From Ornithinimicrobium pekingense DSM 21552 (GTDB lineage Bacteria; Actinomycetota; Actinomycetes; Actinomycetales; Dermatophilaceae): DNA of 64,000 nucleotides. The position numbers were made by a program, and so were the translations under genes. Numbering within the stretch: the first letter of the stretch is position 1; every line of letters starts with the position of its first letter. The stretch is from positions 62,001 through 126,000 of the forward strand of contig NZ_ATWJ01000013.1 in NCBI RefSeq assembly GCF_000421185.1, in the 5' to 3' direction. Shown here piece after piece: positions 50,236 to 58,872 of the stretch. The notes under the pieces were generated by a model. It saw only the letters and a program-made list of their open reading frames with translations. It made no database searches and was not told where the DNA came from.

Positions 50236-52171
50236 CGGGCTCGCGCTCGGCGGCCGGCGCGACGACCTCCTGGTGTCCGCGGCCGGGGCGCAGGGCCATC
50301 AGCGCGTAGAGGATCGCGGCCAGGTCGACCAGCTCCTGGGTCAGCGCGCCCGCGACCGCCGGGATGTGGCCGAAGGCGGCCACGACCATCAGGCCGAGAC
50401 TGAGCACGACGCCGATCCAGATGGCGGTGAGCGCCACCCGGTAGGTGTGCCGCCCGACCTCCACCGCCTGCACGACCTTGCCGATGTCGTCGCGGGTGAT
50501 GACCACGTCGGCGGCCTCGCTGGCGGCCGTGGCGCCGCGCGCCCCCATCGCGATGCCGACGTCGGCGGCGGCCAGGACCGGTGCGTCGTTGATGCCGTCG
50601 CCGACCATGACCACGGGGCGGTGCGGCATCGCGGTGACGATCCGCACCTTGTCCTGCGGCAGGAGCTCGGCGTGCACGCCGGAGGGTTCGACGCCGGCGT
50701 CGGCGGCGAGCGAGACGGCGGTGGTCCGGTTGTCCCCGGTGAGGACCACGACGTCGCGGATCCCCAGGTCGCGCAGCACCTGCACGGTGGCGGCCGCGTT
50801 GGGGCGCAGCGGGTCGGCCAGCACGAGGTTGCCGGCGAACCGTCCCCCCACCGCCACCGAGACGGCGGTCTGGCCGGCGCCCAGCTCGGCGGGGTATGCG
50901 GTGGGGTCGGTCTCGCGCACCAGCTGCAGCTTGCCGACGACGATCTGCCGCCCCTCGACGGTTGCGGTCACGCCGTGGGTGGCCAGCTCCTCGCCGTCGA
51001 CGGCCTCCGCCAGCGCGAGGCCGCGGCGACGGGCGGCACGGATGACCCCCTCGGCCAGGACGTGGGAGGAGTGCTGCTCCGCGGAGGCTGCCAGGCGCAG
51101 GAGCTCGTCGGGGTCCGTGCCGGGCGCGGCGTCGACCCGGACGAGCTCGGGCTCGCCCCGGCTCAGCGTCCCCGTCTTGTCGAACGCCACCGACCGGGCC
51201 CGGGCGAGCGCCTCCAGGGTCCCGCCGCCCTTGACGACGATGCCCAGGTGAGCGGCCCTGCTGGTCCCGCCGAGGAAGGCCACGGGTGCGGCGATCAGCA
51301 GCGGGCAGGGGGTGGCCAGCACGAGCACCTCGGCGAAGCGCACCGGGTCGCCGGAGAGCCACCACGCCAGGCCGGCGACCAGCAGCGACACCGCGGTGAA
51401 GGGCACCGCGAACCGGTCCGCGACCCGCACCGTCGGCGCCTTGTTCTCCTCGGCGCGGGCCACCAGGCGCAGGATGCCCTGGTACTGCGAGTCCGCCGCC
51501 CGGGCCGTCGCCCGCATGCGGACCGCGCGGGTGCCGTTGAGCGCGCCGCTGAGCACGGTGTCCCCGCGGCCGCGGACGACCGGCAAGCTCTCGCCCGTGA
51601 GCGAGGACTCGTCGAAGGTCGCCTCCTCGTCGAGCAGCACCCCGTCCACGGGCACGACCTCGGCGGGCCGCACGAGGAGCACGTCCTGGGGCTCCACCGC
51701 GTCCACCGGGAGGTCCTCGACGAGCGGGTCGCCGGTGCCGGTGCCGGTGGTGCCGGTTGTGCCGTCGGCGCCTGTGCCGTCGGCACGGGCCCCGGGTATG
51801 CGGTGCGCCACCTGCGGGGCCCGCGCCAGGAGCGTGGTGAGCTCGGCACGGGCGCGCGCCGCCGCATACTCCTCGAGCGCCTCTCCACCGGAGAGCATGA
51901 GCACGATGATGACCGCGGCGACGTACTCCTCCACCGCGACGGTCGCGATCATCGCCACGACCGCGAGGATGTCCAGCCCGTAGTGCCCGCGCAGGACGTC
52001 ACGGACCATGCCGGCGCCGGTGCGCGCGATGACCAGGACGACGTAGAGGCTGGCCACCCACCGGGCCACGGGCTCCTGGTCCGCGACGAGCAGGCCCAGC
52101 ACGAGGGCGAGCAGGATGAGCGTCAGCCCGACCACGGGGTGACGTCGGACCGCTGCGGCGACCGCGCCCAT
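50225..52171 (-). CDS. P1B-type heavy-metal-translocating ATPase with TPC motif
   Basis: A 648-residue metal exporter or importer. No N-terminal HMA metal-binding domain; helices at about 13-35, 40-60, 68-92, then actuator motif SSLTGES, metal helix VLATPCPLLIAAP (residues 283-296), phosphorylation site FDKTGT (Asp331), the nucleotide-domain His in SSHVLAEG (canonical S-E-H-P-L-A altered), MVGDGINDAP hinge and two last helices. The TPC intramembrane motif differs from the CPC of Cu/Zn/Cd pumps; TPC is described for P1B-5 (Ni/Fe-type) proteins, but the metal is not certain. A Gly/Thr-rich insertion lies near residue 130-147. Confidence 0.88.
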   Translation of the reverse strand: MGAVAAAVRRHPVVGLTLILLALVLGLLVADQEPVARWVASLYVVLVIARTGAGMVRDVLRGHYGLDILAVVAMIATVAVEEYVAAVIIVLMLSGGEALEEYAAARARAELTTLLARAPQVAHRIPGARADGTGADGTTGTTGTGTGDPLVEDLPVDAVEPQDVLLVRPAEVVPVDGVLLDEEATFDESSLTGESLPVVRGRGDTVLSGALNGTRAVRMRATARAADSQYQGILRLVARAEENKAPTVRVADRFAVPFTAVSLLVAGLAWWLSGDPVRFAEVLVLATPCPLLIAAPVAFLGGTSRAAHLGIVVKGGGTLEALARARSVAFDKTGTLSRGEPELVRVDAAPGTDPDELLRLAASAEQHSSHVLAEGVIRAARRRGLALAEAVDGEELATHGVTATVEGRQIVVGKLQLVRETDPTAYPAELGAGQTAVSVAVGGRFAGNLVLADPLRPNAAATVQVLRDLGIRDVVVLTGDNRTTAVSLAADAGVEPSGVHAELLPQDKVRIVTAMPHRPVVMVGDGINDAPVLAAADVGIAMGARGATAASEAADVVITRDDIGKVVQAVEVGRHTYRVALTAIWIGVVLSLGLMVVAAFGHIPAVAGALTQELVDLAAILYALMALRPGRGHQEVVAPAAEREPVRV

Positions 52172-52260
52172 GACCTAGGGATACCGCAGTGCGGTGGCGC
52201 CCACCAGCAAGGACAGGCTGTGCTTGCCCCGCGTGCCACGCCCGCGTCCGGCGCCCGGCG

Positions 52261-52290
52261 CCCCGCGCCCCGCGGCCCCGCGCCCCGCGG
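52261..52290. repeat. Exact 15-bp tandem duplication in an intergenic region
   Basis: CCCCGCGCCCCGCGG occurs at 52261-52275 and again at 52276-52290. It lies in the 253-base gap between divergent metal ATPase and HNH genes. The rest of the gap shows no gene. GAGGGAGG near 52411 is the ribosome site of the HNH gene. Confidence 0.8.
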
Positions 52291-52424
52291 AGGATCGCGC
52301 GCACTGTCGTCCGTCCACATCCTCGGGACGCCTGTCCGGTCTGTCCACAGACCGCTGCGCGGGCCTTGTCCGGGCCGCGGAAGGTCGATGGGATGGAGGC
52401 AGCAGCGCAGGAGGGAGGTGCACG

Positions 52425-54401
52425 ATGACCGTCGAACCGCAGGACCACGAGGACGAGGCCCCGGTGGTCGATCTTGCCGCCCGCCGCGCCCTCCGGGACG
52501 AGCGCCGGGCCGGGGAGGGTGAGGTGCACCCGTCGGTGCTGCGCATGCGTGCCGCCGGTGCGAAGCGGTCGGTGCAGGACGCCGACCTCCTGCGGGCCAC
52601 GGCCGACGTGGTCGACGCGGTCCGTGACTCCGTGCTCGACCGCCGTGGTCTCGTCGGTGTCGAGCTGGGCCGGACGCAGTCCGCCTCCGTCGCCCAGGAG
52701 GCGCGCAATCTGGCCGTCGGCGAGCTCCAGCTGGCGATCGGGCTCGGGGTGACCGAGGCCAGGGTCATGGTCAACGCCGCGACCGCCCCGGGGGACGTGC
52801 GGCGCGTCGTCGACCGCGCGCTGCGCTCCGGAGAGGCGTCCTGGGCGCTGGTGCGGGCGTTCTTCGAGAGGACGACCGGGCTGAGCGACGAGCAGCGCCT
52901 GCTGGTCGCCCTGGCCCTCTTCGGCGACGACCCCGCCCTGGCGCACGAGGACCGGCTCGACCCCGACGGAGGCCTGCACCACCTGCCCTGGGGCCATGCC
53001 CGGTTCGGCGCGGCCCTCGACGGCGAGGTCACGGCGTGCCGGTCGACCGATCCCGACGACGAACGCGACCGCCGCGCCAAGGCCTACGCCCGCCGCCGCC
53101 TGACCCTCAAGGTGCACGACGACGGCACCGCCACCCTGCGGGTGACCGGGCCCGCGGCCACGATGGTCGCGGTCAACCAGCGCATGGACCGGGCGGCCCG
53201 GACGCTGCGCAAGGCCGGTGACCCCCGCACCCTCGACCAGCTCCGGGTCGACGTCGCCGGCGCCACCCTGCTCTACGGCACGGTCACCCTGCCCGGGGTC
53301 GGCGATGGCGCTGGCGAAGGCGCGGGCGATGGCGAAGGAGACGACGCTGAGCACGACGCTGCCCCGACGCCGGGTGACGACGTCCATGACACTGGTAGCT
53401 CCACCACGACCTCGACAGAGCATGAGGGCCTGGTCGACGAGATCCTCGCTCCCGAGGAGCTGGCGCACATCGCCCGGGTGGTCAACGCCCTGCCCCTGGT
53501 CCAGCTGCAGGTCGTCGTCCCCTACAGCACTCTCGCCGGTGGCTTTCCCCTCTGCGGCAGCTGCGGACGAGGAACAGCGGAGGATCCACCGCTCCCAGAC
53601 CCCTCGTCAGCCCCACCACACCCGGAACCACCGCACCTGAGACCGCCAGGTCCCCGACCATCGCCGGAGCCTGCCCAGCCGCCACAACCCCACCGGCGCG
53701 GCCGGGGCCGCGTCGCCGAGGTGCTGGGTCCGCACCCCTTCTTCATCACCGACGGGCACGCCCGTGAGCTGGCGCTCTTCCCGGGCACGACGCTGCACCG
53801 GCTCGTGGTCGACCCCCTCGACGGCCGTCTCGTCGAACGCACCATCTCGACCTACCGCCCGGACACCGACATGCGACGGCAGGTCGTCGCGGCCGACGTC
53901 TTCAGCCGGGCTCCCGGGTCCCGGCTCGGCGCGCACGCCGGCGAGCTCGACCACGTCACCCCCTACGGCTGGGCCGGCGGGCCGACGAGCGAGACCAACC
54001 TGGCGCTGCTGGCCAAGCGTCCGCACCAGTTCAAGACGGACGGGGCGTGGCACGCCGCGATCAACGACCGGCGCGACGTGACGTTCACCTCCGTGCTCGG
54101 CCAGGTGACGACGACGCGGGTGCACGACTACCGGACCTACCTGCGGCAGCGCCACCCCGACGACCTCGAGGCCCGCCGGGACCTGGCCGGCCGGCTGGTC
54201 TACGCCGCCCTCGCCGCTCGCCCGGCAGCACGTCGGGGAGGCCGGCCCGACGACGGGATCCGGCTGGACTGGACCGGGCGGAGCGGCACCACCTACGACG
54301 GCCCCTCCCCCAGCCACCCCACGCTGGACGACCTGCTCGACGAGGAGCCGCAGGACGGTCATGGTGCCGACGGCGGCGCGGACGACGGTGGTCCGGCGTG
54401 A
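52425..54401 (+). CDS. DUF222 / HNH endonuclease-domain protein
   Basis: A 658-residue protein of the large actinobacterial DUF222-HNH group. Residues about 30-290 are the helical DUF222 domain (SVAQEARNLAVGELQLAIGLGVTEARVMVNAA, ALRSGEASWALVRAFFERTTGLSDEQ). A Gly/Asp-rich linker (about 305-345) and a Pro-rich stretch follow, then the HNH nuclease AGELDHVTPYGWAGGPTSETNLALLAKRPHQFKT (about 520-555). The family is multicopy in many Micrococcales; its role is not settled. GAGGGAGG supports ATG 52425. Confidence 0.88.
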   Translation: MTVEPQDHEDEAPVVDLAARRALRDERRAGEGEVHPSVLRMRAAGAKRSVQDADLLRATADVVDAVRDSVLDRRGLVGVELGRTQSASVAQEARNLAVGELQLAIGLGVTEARVMVNAATAPGDVRRVVDRALRSGEASWALVRAFFERTTGLSDEQRLLVALALFGDDPALAHEDRLDPDGGLHHLPWGHARFGAALDGEVTACRSTDPDDERDRRAKAYARRRLTLKVHDDGTATLRVTGPAATMVAVNQRMDRAARTLRKAGDPRTLDQLRVDVAGATLLYGTVTLPGVGDGAGEGAGDGEGDDAEHDAAPTPGDDVHDTGSSTTTSTEHEGLVDEILAPEELAHIARVVNALPLVQLQVVVPYSTLAGGFPLCGSCGRGTAEDPPLPDPSSAPPHPEPPHLRPPGPRPSPEPAQPPQPHRRGRGRVAEVLGPHPFFITDGHARELALFPGTTLHRLVVDPLDGRLVERTISTYRPDTDMRRQVVAADVFSRAPGSRLGAHAGELDHVTPYGWAGGPTSETNLALLAKRPHQFKTDGAWHAAINDRRDVTFTSVLGQVTTTRVHDYRTYLRQRHPDDLEARRDLAGRLVYAALAARPAARRGGRPDDGIRLDWTGRSGTTYDGPSPSHPTLDDLLDEEPQDGHGADGGADDGGPA

Positions 54402-54556
54402 GCGTCCCCGCCCACGACGCGCGCCCCAAGGCCTCACCGGACGCGCACCGCCCGGCCACCCCTCTCGAGGTGACCGGGCGGCGGGGCCGACCTGGTGTCC
54501 CGTCCAGGCCGGCAGGGGCACTTCCGCCGCGTGTCCCGCGCGGCGGCGCCCGAGGC

Positions 54557-54586
54557 GGGCGGCCGGGTGTCCCTCCCCGGCCGCCC
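54557..54586. terminator. Hairpin between convergent HNH and FtsX genes
   Basis: GGGCGGCCGGG (54557-54567) pairs with CCCGGCCGCCC (54576-54586), loop eight bases. It lies just before the FtsX stop on the other strand and after the HNH gene. The remaining 54402-54556 is GC-rich with no gene. Confidence 0.7.
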
Positions 54587-54594
54587 GAGCTCTG

Positions 54595-57231
54595 TCAGGC
54601 GGCGGCCAGTCCCTCGGCCGGGCTGACCCGGGTCGCGCGCCGGGCCGGCAGCACGCTGGCCAGCACCCCGGCGACGAGCGCGAGACCGACGATGATCCCG
54701 ACCCTGGCCCACGGCACGGCCAGCTGCACCGTCGTGTCGGCGGGCAGCAGCGTCTGGATGCCGAGCACCGCGTACCCGAGACCGAGCAGCAGCCCCAGTA
54801 CGGCACTGACCAGCGCGAGGAGCACCCCCTCGGTCAGCAGCATCCCGCGCATCTGGCCGCGGGTGAGGCCCAGCCCGCGCAGCAGCGCGTGCTCGCGGTG
54901 CCTCTCGACGACCGACAGCGACAGCGTGTTGGCGATCCCGACCACCGCGATGACGACCGCCGCGCCCAGCAGGGCCGTGGTGACCATCACCAGGATGTCG
55001 AGGACCTGCACGACGACCGCCCGCTCGACCGCTGCGCCCTCGGCGAGGAGCCCGTGGTCGTCGGCGACGTCGTTCACGTCGGACATGACCGCAGCCACTT
55101 CGGCGTCGTCGGCCAGGCGCAGCAGGGCGCCTCCGGTTCGGACGTCGTCGCCGGCGAGGTCGGCCAGCGTGTCCTCGTGCAGCACCACGCTCGAGCCCAG
55201 ACCCAGCTCGATGACCGTCAGGTCCCGCGCACCCGCGGCACCGGTGACGGGCAGGGTGTCGCCCGGCTCCACCTCGAGCATCACCATGCCCAAGTTGCTC
55301 AGCCCGACCGTGTCCGGTCCGACGCTGGCGACGAGGGTCTCGCTGCGCATCGTGTCGCCGGCGGTCGCCGGGTCCAGGCCGACCGCGCGGGTGCCTCCCC
55401 AGCTCTCACCGAGCACCACGTATGCGGTGTCCACGGGCGTCACCGCCGCGATCCCGTCGACCGCGGCGAGGGTGTCGGGCACGGACGGCTCCAGGGCGAC
55501 GGGCAGCGGGCCCGACTCGGCCAGGGCAGCCGTGTCCAGGTCATCCCCGTCCGCCGCGGCACCCGAGCCCGCTCCGTCGCCCGAGTCCGCCCCGGCACCG
55601 GCGTCAGCCCCTGGGCGGCTCTCACCGTCGGTGGTCAGCAGGAAGTCCACGGCGTAGGCGCGGTCGATCTCGCCCAGGGCGGTTCGCTGCCCGGTCGCCG
55701 CGCCGACCGAGGTCATCGTGATGAGGGTGACGCCGACGAGAAGGGCGGCACTGGTGGCGGCGGCGCGTCCGGGGTTGCGGACCGCGTTGTCGACGGCCAG
55801 CCGTCCCGGCACCCCGGCGACACGGGCCGCCAGGCCCAGGCCATGGACCGCCGCGGGCACGATGACCACGGCCGCGACCAGGACACCGGCGAAGGACACG
55901 ACACCGCCGGCGATCCCGGCCAGGATCTCCCGCTCGGTCGCGGCGTAGACCATGGCCGCCGCACCGGCGCCGACGAGCAGCACCGCGACGCCCAGCCGGA
56001 CCCAGCCCACCCGGCGCCGGTCGGCCGCCGGCCCGGCCGGACGGAGCGCGGCCAGCGGCGAGACGCGGGTGGCGCGCACGGCCGGCCACAGGCTGGCCAG
56101 CACGGTGACCAGCGTCCCCACCACGACGGGCACCGCCAGGCTGAGCGCCCCGACCTGCAGACCCACCTCGAGCGGGATGCCCAGGTCGACCCGCCGCCCG
56201 AGGGCCAGCAGACCGGCACCCACACCGGTCCCGACGCCGACCCCGACGACCGAGGCCACGACCCCGAGCACGACCGCCTCGAGGACGACCTGGCACCGGA
56301 CCTGGCCGCGGGTCGCGCCGACGCAGCGCAGCAGGGCCAGCTCCGCGGTGCGCTGGGCCAGCGTGATCGTGAAGGTGTTGGCGATGACGATGGCGGCGGT
56401 GAGCAGCGCCACGGCGCCGAAACCCAGGAGGATCGCCGCGAACACCGCAGTGTCGCCGGTCAGGGAGGCGACCCGCTCCTCGGCCGCCTCGGCCCCGGTC
56501 TGCACGAGCACCAGCGGCTCCGCCGCGTCCTCACGGCCTCCCGTCGCGGCCTCGCGCACCGCCGCCGTGAGCGCCTCGCGGGCAGCGGCGTCGTCCGCGC
56601 CCGAGAGCTCCACCGCCAGCAGCTGGTAGGTCAGGTCGGGGTCGATCTCGCGCAGCGTCGCGTCGGAGGCCGCGAAGGTCGGGCCGTAGCTGAGCATTAT
56701 GTCGGCCCCGCCGAAGTCGGCCACGCCGCTGACCGTCAGCGACGTCGACCGTGCCTCCTCGGCACCGGTCGGCACCGCGAGCTCGAGCTCCTCGCCCGGC
56801 GCCAGCCCCTCGTCGGCGAGGGCGGTCGAGATCAGCACCTCCCCGTCGGCGGCGGGCATCTGCCCGCTCAGCAGCGTCACGCCGCTCACCGGCAGCGGTC
56901 CCCCGTAGACCCAGTCGCGCGGGCCGCGCTCGCCGCTGACGTAACCCTCGCCGCGCACGGACCCCACCCCGTCCAGGGCCGCGACCGCGTCGTAGGCCGC
57001 CGCGGGGACAGAGTCCCCCTCCAGGGAGACCACGAGGTCAGCGTCCTGGATCCCGGCGGCGACGGACTGCTCGACCCCCGCCTTGGCGGTGGCCAGCACC
57101 ACCAGGCTGGCGGTCAGGAAGGCCACCCCGATGACGATCGCCACGGCCGCCGACAGCAGGCGCCGCCCGCGGGAGGCCAGGCCGGCCGTCATCCACCCGT
57201 TCGTCGTCCACCTGCTCGTCACGCGCGCCAT
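54595..57231 (-). CDS. ABC transporter permease with two FtsX domains
   Basis: An 878-residue MacB/LolC-like membrane protein. One N-terminal helix (LLSAAVAIVIGVAFLTASLVV), an extracytoplasmic domain, first FtsX domain (about 265-395: AILLGFGAVALLTAAIVIANTF ... LRCVGATRGQVRCQVVLEAVVLG), two connecting helices, then a second extracytoplasmic part with an Asp/Gly/Ala low-complexity loop (about 585-605) and a second FtsX domain ending RATRVSPAEGLAAA. The coupling helix RCVGATRGQ and its twin RGLGLTRGQ contact the ATPase. The start ATG overlaps the ATPase stop by one base (TGATG). Confidence 0.9.
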   Translation of the reverse strand: MARVTSRWTTNGWMTAGLASRGRRLLSAAVAIVIGVAFLTASLVVLATAKAGVEQSVAAGIQDADLVVSLEGDSVPAAAYDAVAALDGVGSVRGEGYVSGERGPRDWVYGGPLPVSGVTLLSGQMPAADGEVLISTALADEGLAPGEELELAVPTGAEEARSTSLTVSGVADFGGADIMLSYGPTFAASDATLREIDPDLTYQLLAVELSGADDAAAREALTAAVREAATGGREDAAEPLVLVQTGAEAAEERVASLTGDTAVFAAILLGFGAVALLTAAIVIANTFTITLAQRTAELALLRCVGATRGQVRCQVVLEAVVLGVVASVVGVGVGTGVGAGLLALGRRVDLGIPLEVGLQVGALSLAVPVVVGTLVTVLASLWPAVRATRVSPLAALRPAGPAADRRRVGWVRLGVAVLLVGAGAAAMVYAATEREILAGIAGGVVSFAGVLVAAVVIVPAAVHGLGLAARVAGVPGRLAVDNAVRNPGRAAATSAALLVGVTLITMTSVGAATGQRTALGEIDRAYAVDFLLTTDGESRPGADAGAGADSGDGAGSGAAADGDDLDTAALAESGPLPVALEPSVPDTLAAVDGIAAVTPVDTAYVVLGESWGGTRAVGLDPATAGDTMRSETLVASVGPDTVGLSNLGMVMLEVEPGDTLPVTGAAGARDLTVIELGLGSSVVLHEDTLADLAGDDVRTGGALLRLADDAEVAAVMSDVNDVADDHGLLAEGAAVERAVVVQVLDILVMVTTALLGAAVVIAVVGIANTLSLSVVERHREHALLRGLGLTRGQMRGMLLTEGVLLALVSAVLGLLLGLGYAVLGIQTLLPADTTVQLAVPWARVGIIVGLALVAGVLASVLPARRATRVSPAEGLAAA

Positions 57232-57992
57232 CACGCCCTCCCGAGGGTGCGCACGGCCTCGAGCACGTCGTCGGCGTCCGGCTCGACGATGTCGCCGGCG
57301 ACCTGCCCGTCCGCGAGCAGCACCACCCGGTCGGCCACGGCCGCCGCGGTGGCGTCGTGCGTCACCATGACCACCGTCTGGCCCCACTCGTCGACCGAGC
57401 GGCGCAGCAGCGCCAGCACCTCGGCACCGGTCGTGGAGTCCAGCGCCCCGGTCGGCTCGTCGGCGAAGATCACCTCCGGGCGGGTCACCAGCGCCCGCGC
57501 CAGTGCGACCCGCTGCTGCTGCCCGCCGGACAGCTCACCCGGGCGGTGCCCGAGCCGCTCGGCCAGGCCGAGGCCCTCCACGACCGACCGCTCCCACCCC
57601 GGGTCGACCCCGCGGCCGGCCAGGTCGAGCGGCAGCCGGATGTTCTGCCGCGCCGTCAGCGTCGGCAGCAGGTTGAACGCCTGGAAGACGAACCCGACCG
57701 CCCGCCGCCGCAGCGTCGTCAGCTGCCGGTCCGACAGGGAGGTCAGCTCGGTGTCGCCGAGGAAGACCCTTCCCGAGGTGGGGGTGTCGAGGCCGGCCAG
57801 CAGGTGCATCAGCGTGGACTTGCCGGACCCGCTGGGGCCCATGATCGCGGTGAACCGCTGCGCCTCGACGCCCACGGAGACCCCGTCGAGCGCACGGACG
57901 GCGGTCTCCCCCGCACCGTAGGTCTTGGTCAGGTCGATGGCGCTGGCGGCCAGGGCGGTCGCAGCAGCTCGTTGCACGTCGGTCGTCGTCAT
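57231..57992 (-). CDS. ABC transporter ATP-binding protein, LolD/MacB type
   Basis: A 253-residue ATPase. Walker A MGPSGSGKSTLMHLLAG (about residues 51-67), Q-loop VFQAFNLLPTLTARQNI, signature ELSGGQQQRVALARAL, Walker B VIFADEPTGALDS and H-loop VVMVTHD. GALDS is typical of the LolD/MacB/FtsE-like class that drives mechanotransmission-type exporters. ATG 57992 is preferred to the upstream GTG/ATG codons because it gives the standard N-terminus. First gene of the ABC pair; a palindrome shared with the two-component promoter lies about 70 bases upstream. Confidence 0.9.
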   Translation of the reverse strand: MTTTDVQRAAATALAASAIDLTKTYGAGETAVRALDGVSVGVEAQRFTAIMGPSGSGKSTLMHLLAGLDTPTSGRVFLGDTELTSLSDRQLTTLRRRAVGFVFQAFNLLPTLTARQNIRLPLDLAGRGVDPGWERSVVEGLGLAERLGHRPGELSGGQQQRVALARALVTRPEVIFADEPTGALDSTTGAEVLALLRRSVDEWGQTVVMVTHDATAAAVADRVVLLADGQVAGDIVEPDADDVLEAVRTLGRA

Positions 57993-58061
57993 GGTGGCGA
58001 CGCTAGGTGCGGGCGGCCGCACGCCTCGTCAGCCGCCGGTCCCGACCCCGGGACCGTCACC

Positions 58062-58081
58062 TCATACCGGGGTATGACGTG
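58062..58081. promoter_or_regulatory. Palindrome and 16-mer upstream of the ABC operon, shared with the kinase promoter
   Basis: TCATACC-GG-GGTATGA (58062-58077) is a perfect dyad. ACCGGGGTATGACGTG (58066-58081) is identical to 60900-60915 in the promoter region of the histidine kinase. The two lie 60-80 bases upstream of the ABC ATPase and of the kinase respectively. Candidate operator for the response regulator at 58873-59574. It overlaps the stop codon of the second SMR gene. Confidence 0.55.
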
Positions 58082-58424
58082 CCGGCTCGGCGCGCCCGGG
58101 CGCCTCGTCCGGAGTGCTGAGCTTGAGCCCGACGACGCAGCCGATGATCCCGACGAGGAAGAGCGCCTTGAGCGGCGTGAGCGGCTCGGTGCCCGTGACC
58201 GCCGCCCACAGCACGGTGAGGAGGGCACCCGCACCGGTCCACACCGCATACGCCGTGCCGGTGGGGATGGTGCGCATCGCCCGGCCGAGCCCGACCAGGG
58301 ACAGCACGGAGAAGACGACGAACACCGCGGTCGGGACCGGCCGCGTCAGCCCCTCCGACTGCCCCAGCGCGGTGGCCCAGACCGCCTCGAGCACCGCGCT
58401 GACCAGCAGGATCACCCACGCCAT
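58062..58424 (-). CDS. SMR-family guanidinium exporter subunit (second of a pair)
   Basis: A 120-residue four-helix small multidrug resistance protein. Conserved Glu in helix 1 (VSAVLEAVWATALGQSEGL), the TIPTGTAYAVWTGAGALLTVLWA helix 3 motif and GIIGCVVGLKL in helix 4, then an 18-residue polar tail. It begins two bases after the stop of the first SMR gene, as expected for a heterodimer. The upstream guanidine-III riboswitch implies that the physiological cargo is guanidinium (Gdx/SugE subtype). Confidence 0.9.
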   Translation of the reverse strand: MAWVILLVSAVLEAVWATALGQSEGLTRPVPTAVFVVFSVLSLVGLGRAMRTIPTGTAYAVWTGAGALLTVLWAAVTGTEPLTPLKALFLVGIIGCVVGLKLSTPDEAPGRAEPARHTPV

Positions 58425-58426
58425 CG

Positions 58427-58741
58427 TCAGGACACCACCTTCAGGCCGACGACGCAGCTGACGATGCCGAGCAGCAGCAGCACCCGCACGAGCGAGGCGG
58501 GCTCGGTGCCGCGCGCCATCGCCCAGACGACGGTGAGGCTGGCGCCGGTGGCGGTCCACACGGCGTAGGCCGTACCGGTCGGGATGGTCTGCATCGCCAC
58601 GGCCAGGCCCCACACCGACAGCACGGTGGCGACGAGGAAGACGACGGTGGGACGCCGGCGGCGCAGGCCGTCGGAGGCGCCGAGCGCGGTGGCCCAGACG
58701 GCCTCCAGCACGCCGGAGCCGATGAGCAGGACCCAGTCCAT
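58427..58741 (-). CDS. SMR-family guanidinium exporter subunit (first of a pair)
   Basis: A 104-residue four-helix SMR protein: MDWVLLIGSGVLEAVWATALGASDGL with the proton/substrate Glu in helix 1, TIPTGTAYAVWTATGASLTVVWA in helix 3 and GIVSCVVGLKV in helix 4. It lacks the tail of its partner. AAGGAGTA lies nine bases before the ATG. It is the first gene after the guanidine-III riboswitch, so its expression should rise with guanidine. Confidence 0.92.
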   Translation of the reverse strand: MDWVLLIGSGVLEAVWATALGASDGLRRRRPTVVFLVATVLSVWGLAVAMQTIPTGTAYAVWTATGASLTVVWAMARGTEPASLVRVLLLLGIVSCVVGLKVVS

Positions 58742-58783
58742 GAGGGGTACTCCTTGACGAGGTGGTCAACGATCGAGATGGTC

Positions 58784-58823
58784 GGCCAGTCTTGTCGTCA
58801 CCGGGTACTGAACCCTCGTCCGG
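58784..58823 (-). promoter_or_regulatory. Guanidine-III (ykkC-III) riboswitch
   Basis: On the minus strand the leader of the SMR pair reads CCGGACGAGG (58823-58814), then GUACCCGGU and GACAAGAC near the 3' side. These are the invariant blocks of the guanidine-III pseudoknot aptamer (CCGGACGAGG ... GUACCCGGU-A--GACAAGAC). The variable stem between them (GGUUCAGU with ACUGGCC) pairs with a bulge. It lies 43 bases before the SMR start; the following bases to the AAGGAG could act as the expression platform. A second stem GACGGGCG/CGCCCGUC sits just upstream (about 58827-58850). Confidence 0.87.
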
Positions 58824-58872
58824 GACGGGCGTGGCAACTCGCGCCCGTCACCTGAAAGCCTAGCAACGCCCC

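Noticed and set aside
52425-54401. Group II intron or homing endonuclease interpretation of the HNH gene
   Set aside because: DUF222-HNH proteins are common chromosomal genes in Micrococcales, and no intron structure or interrupted gene is visible.
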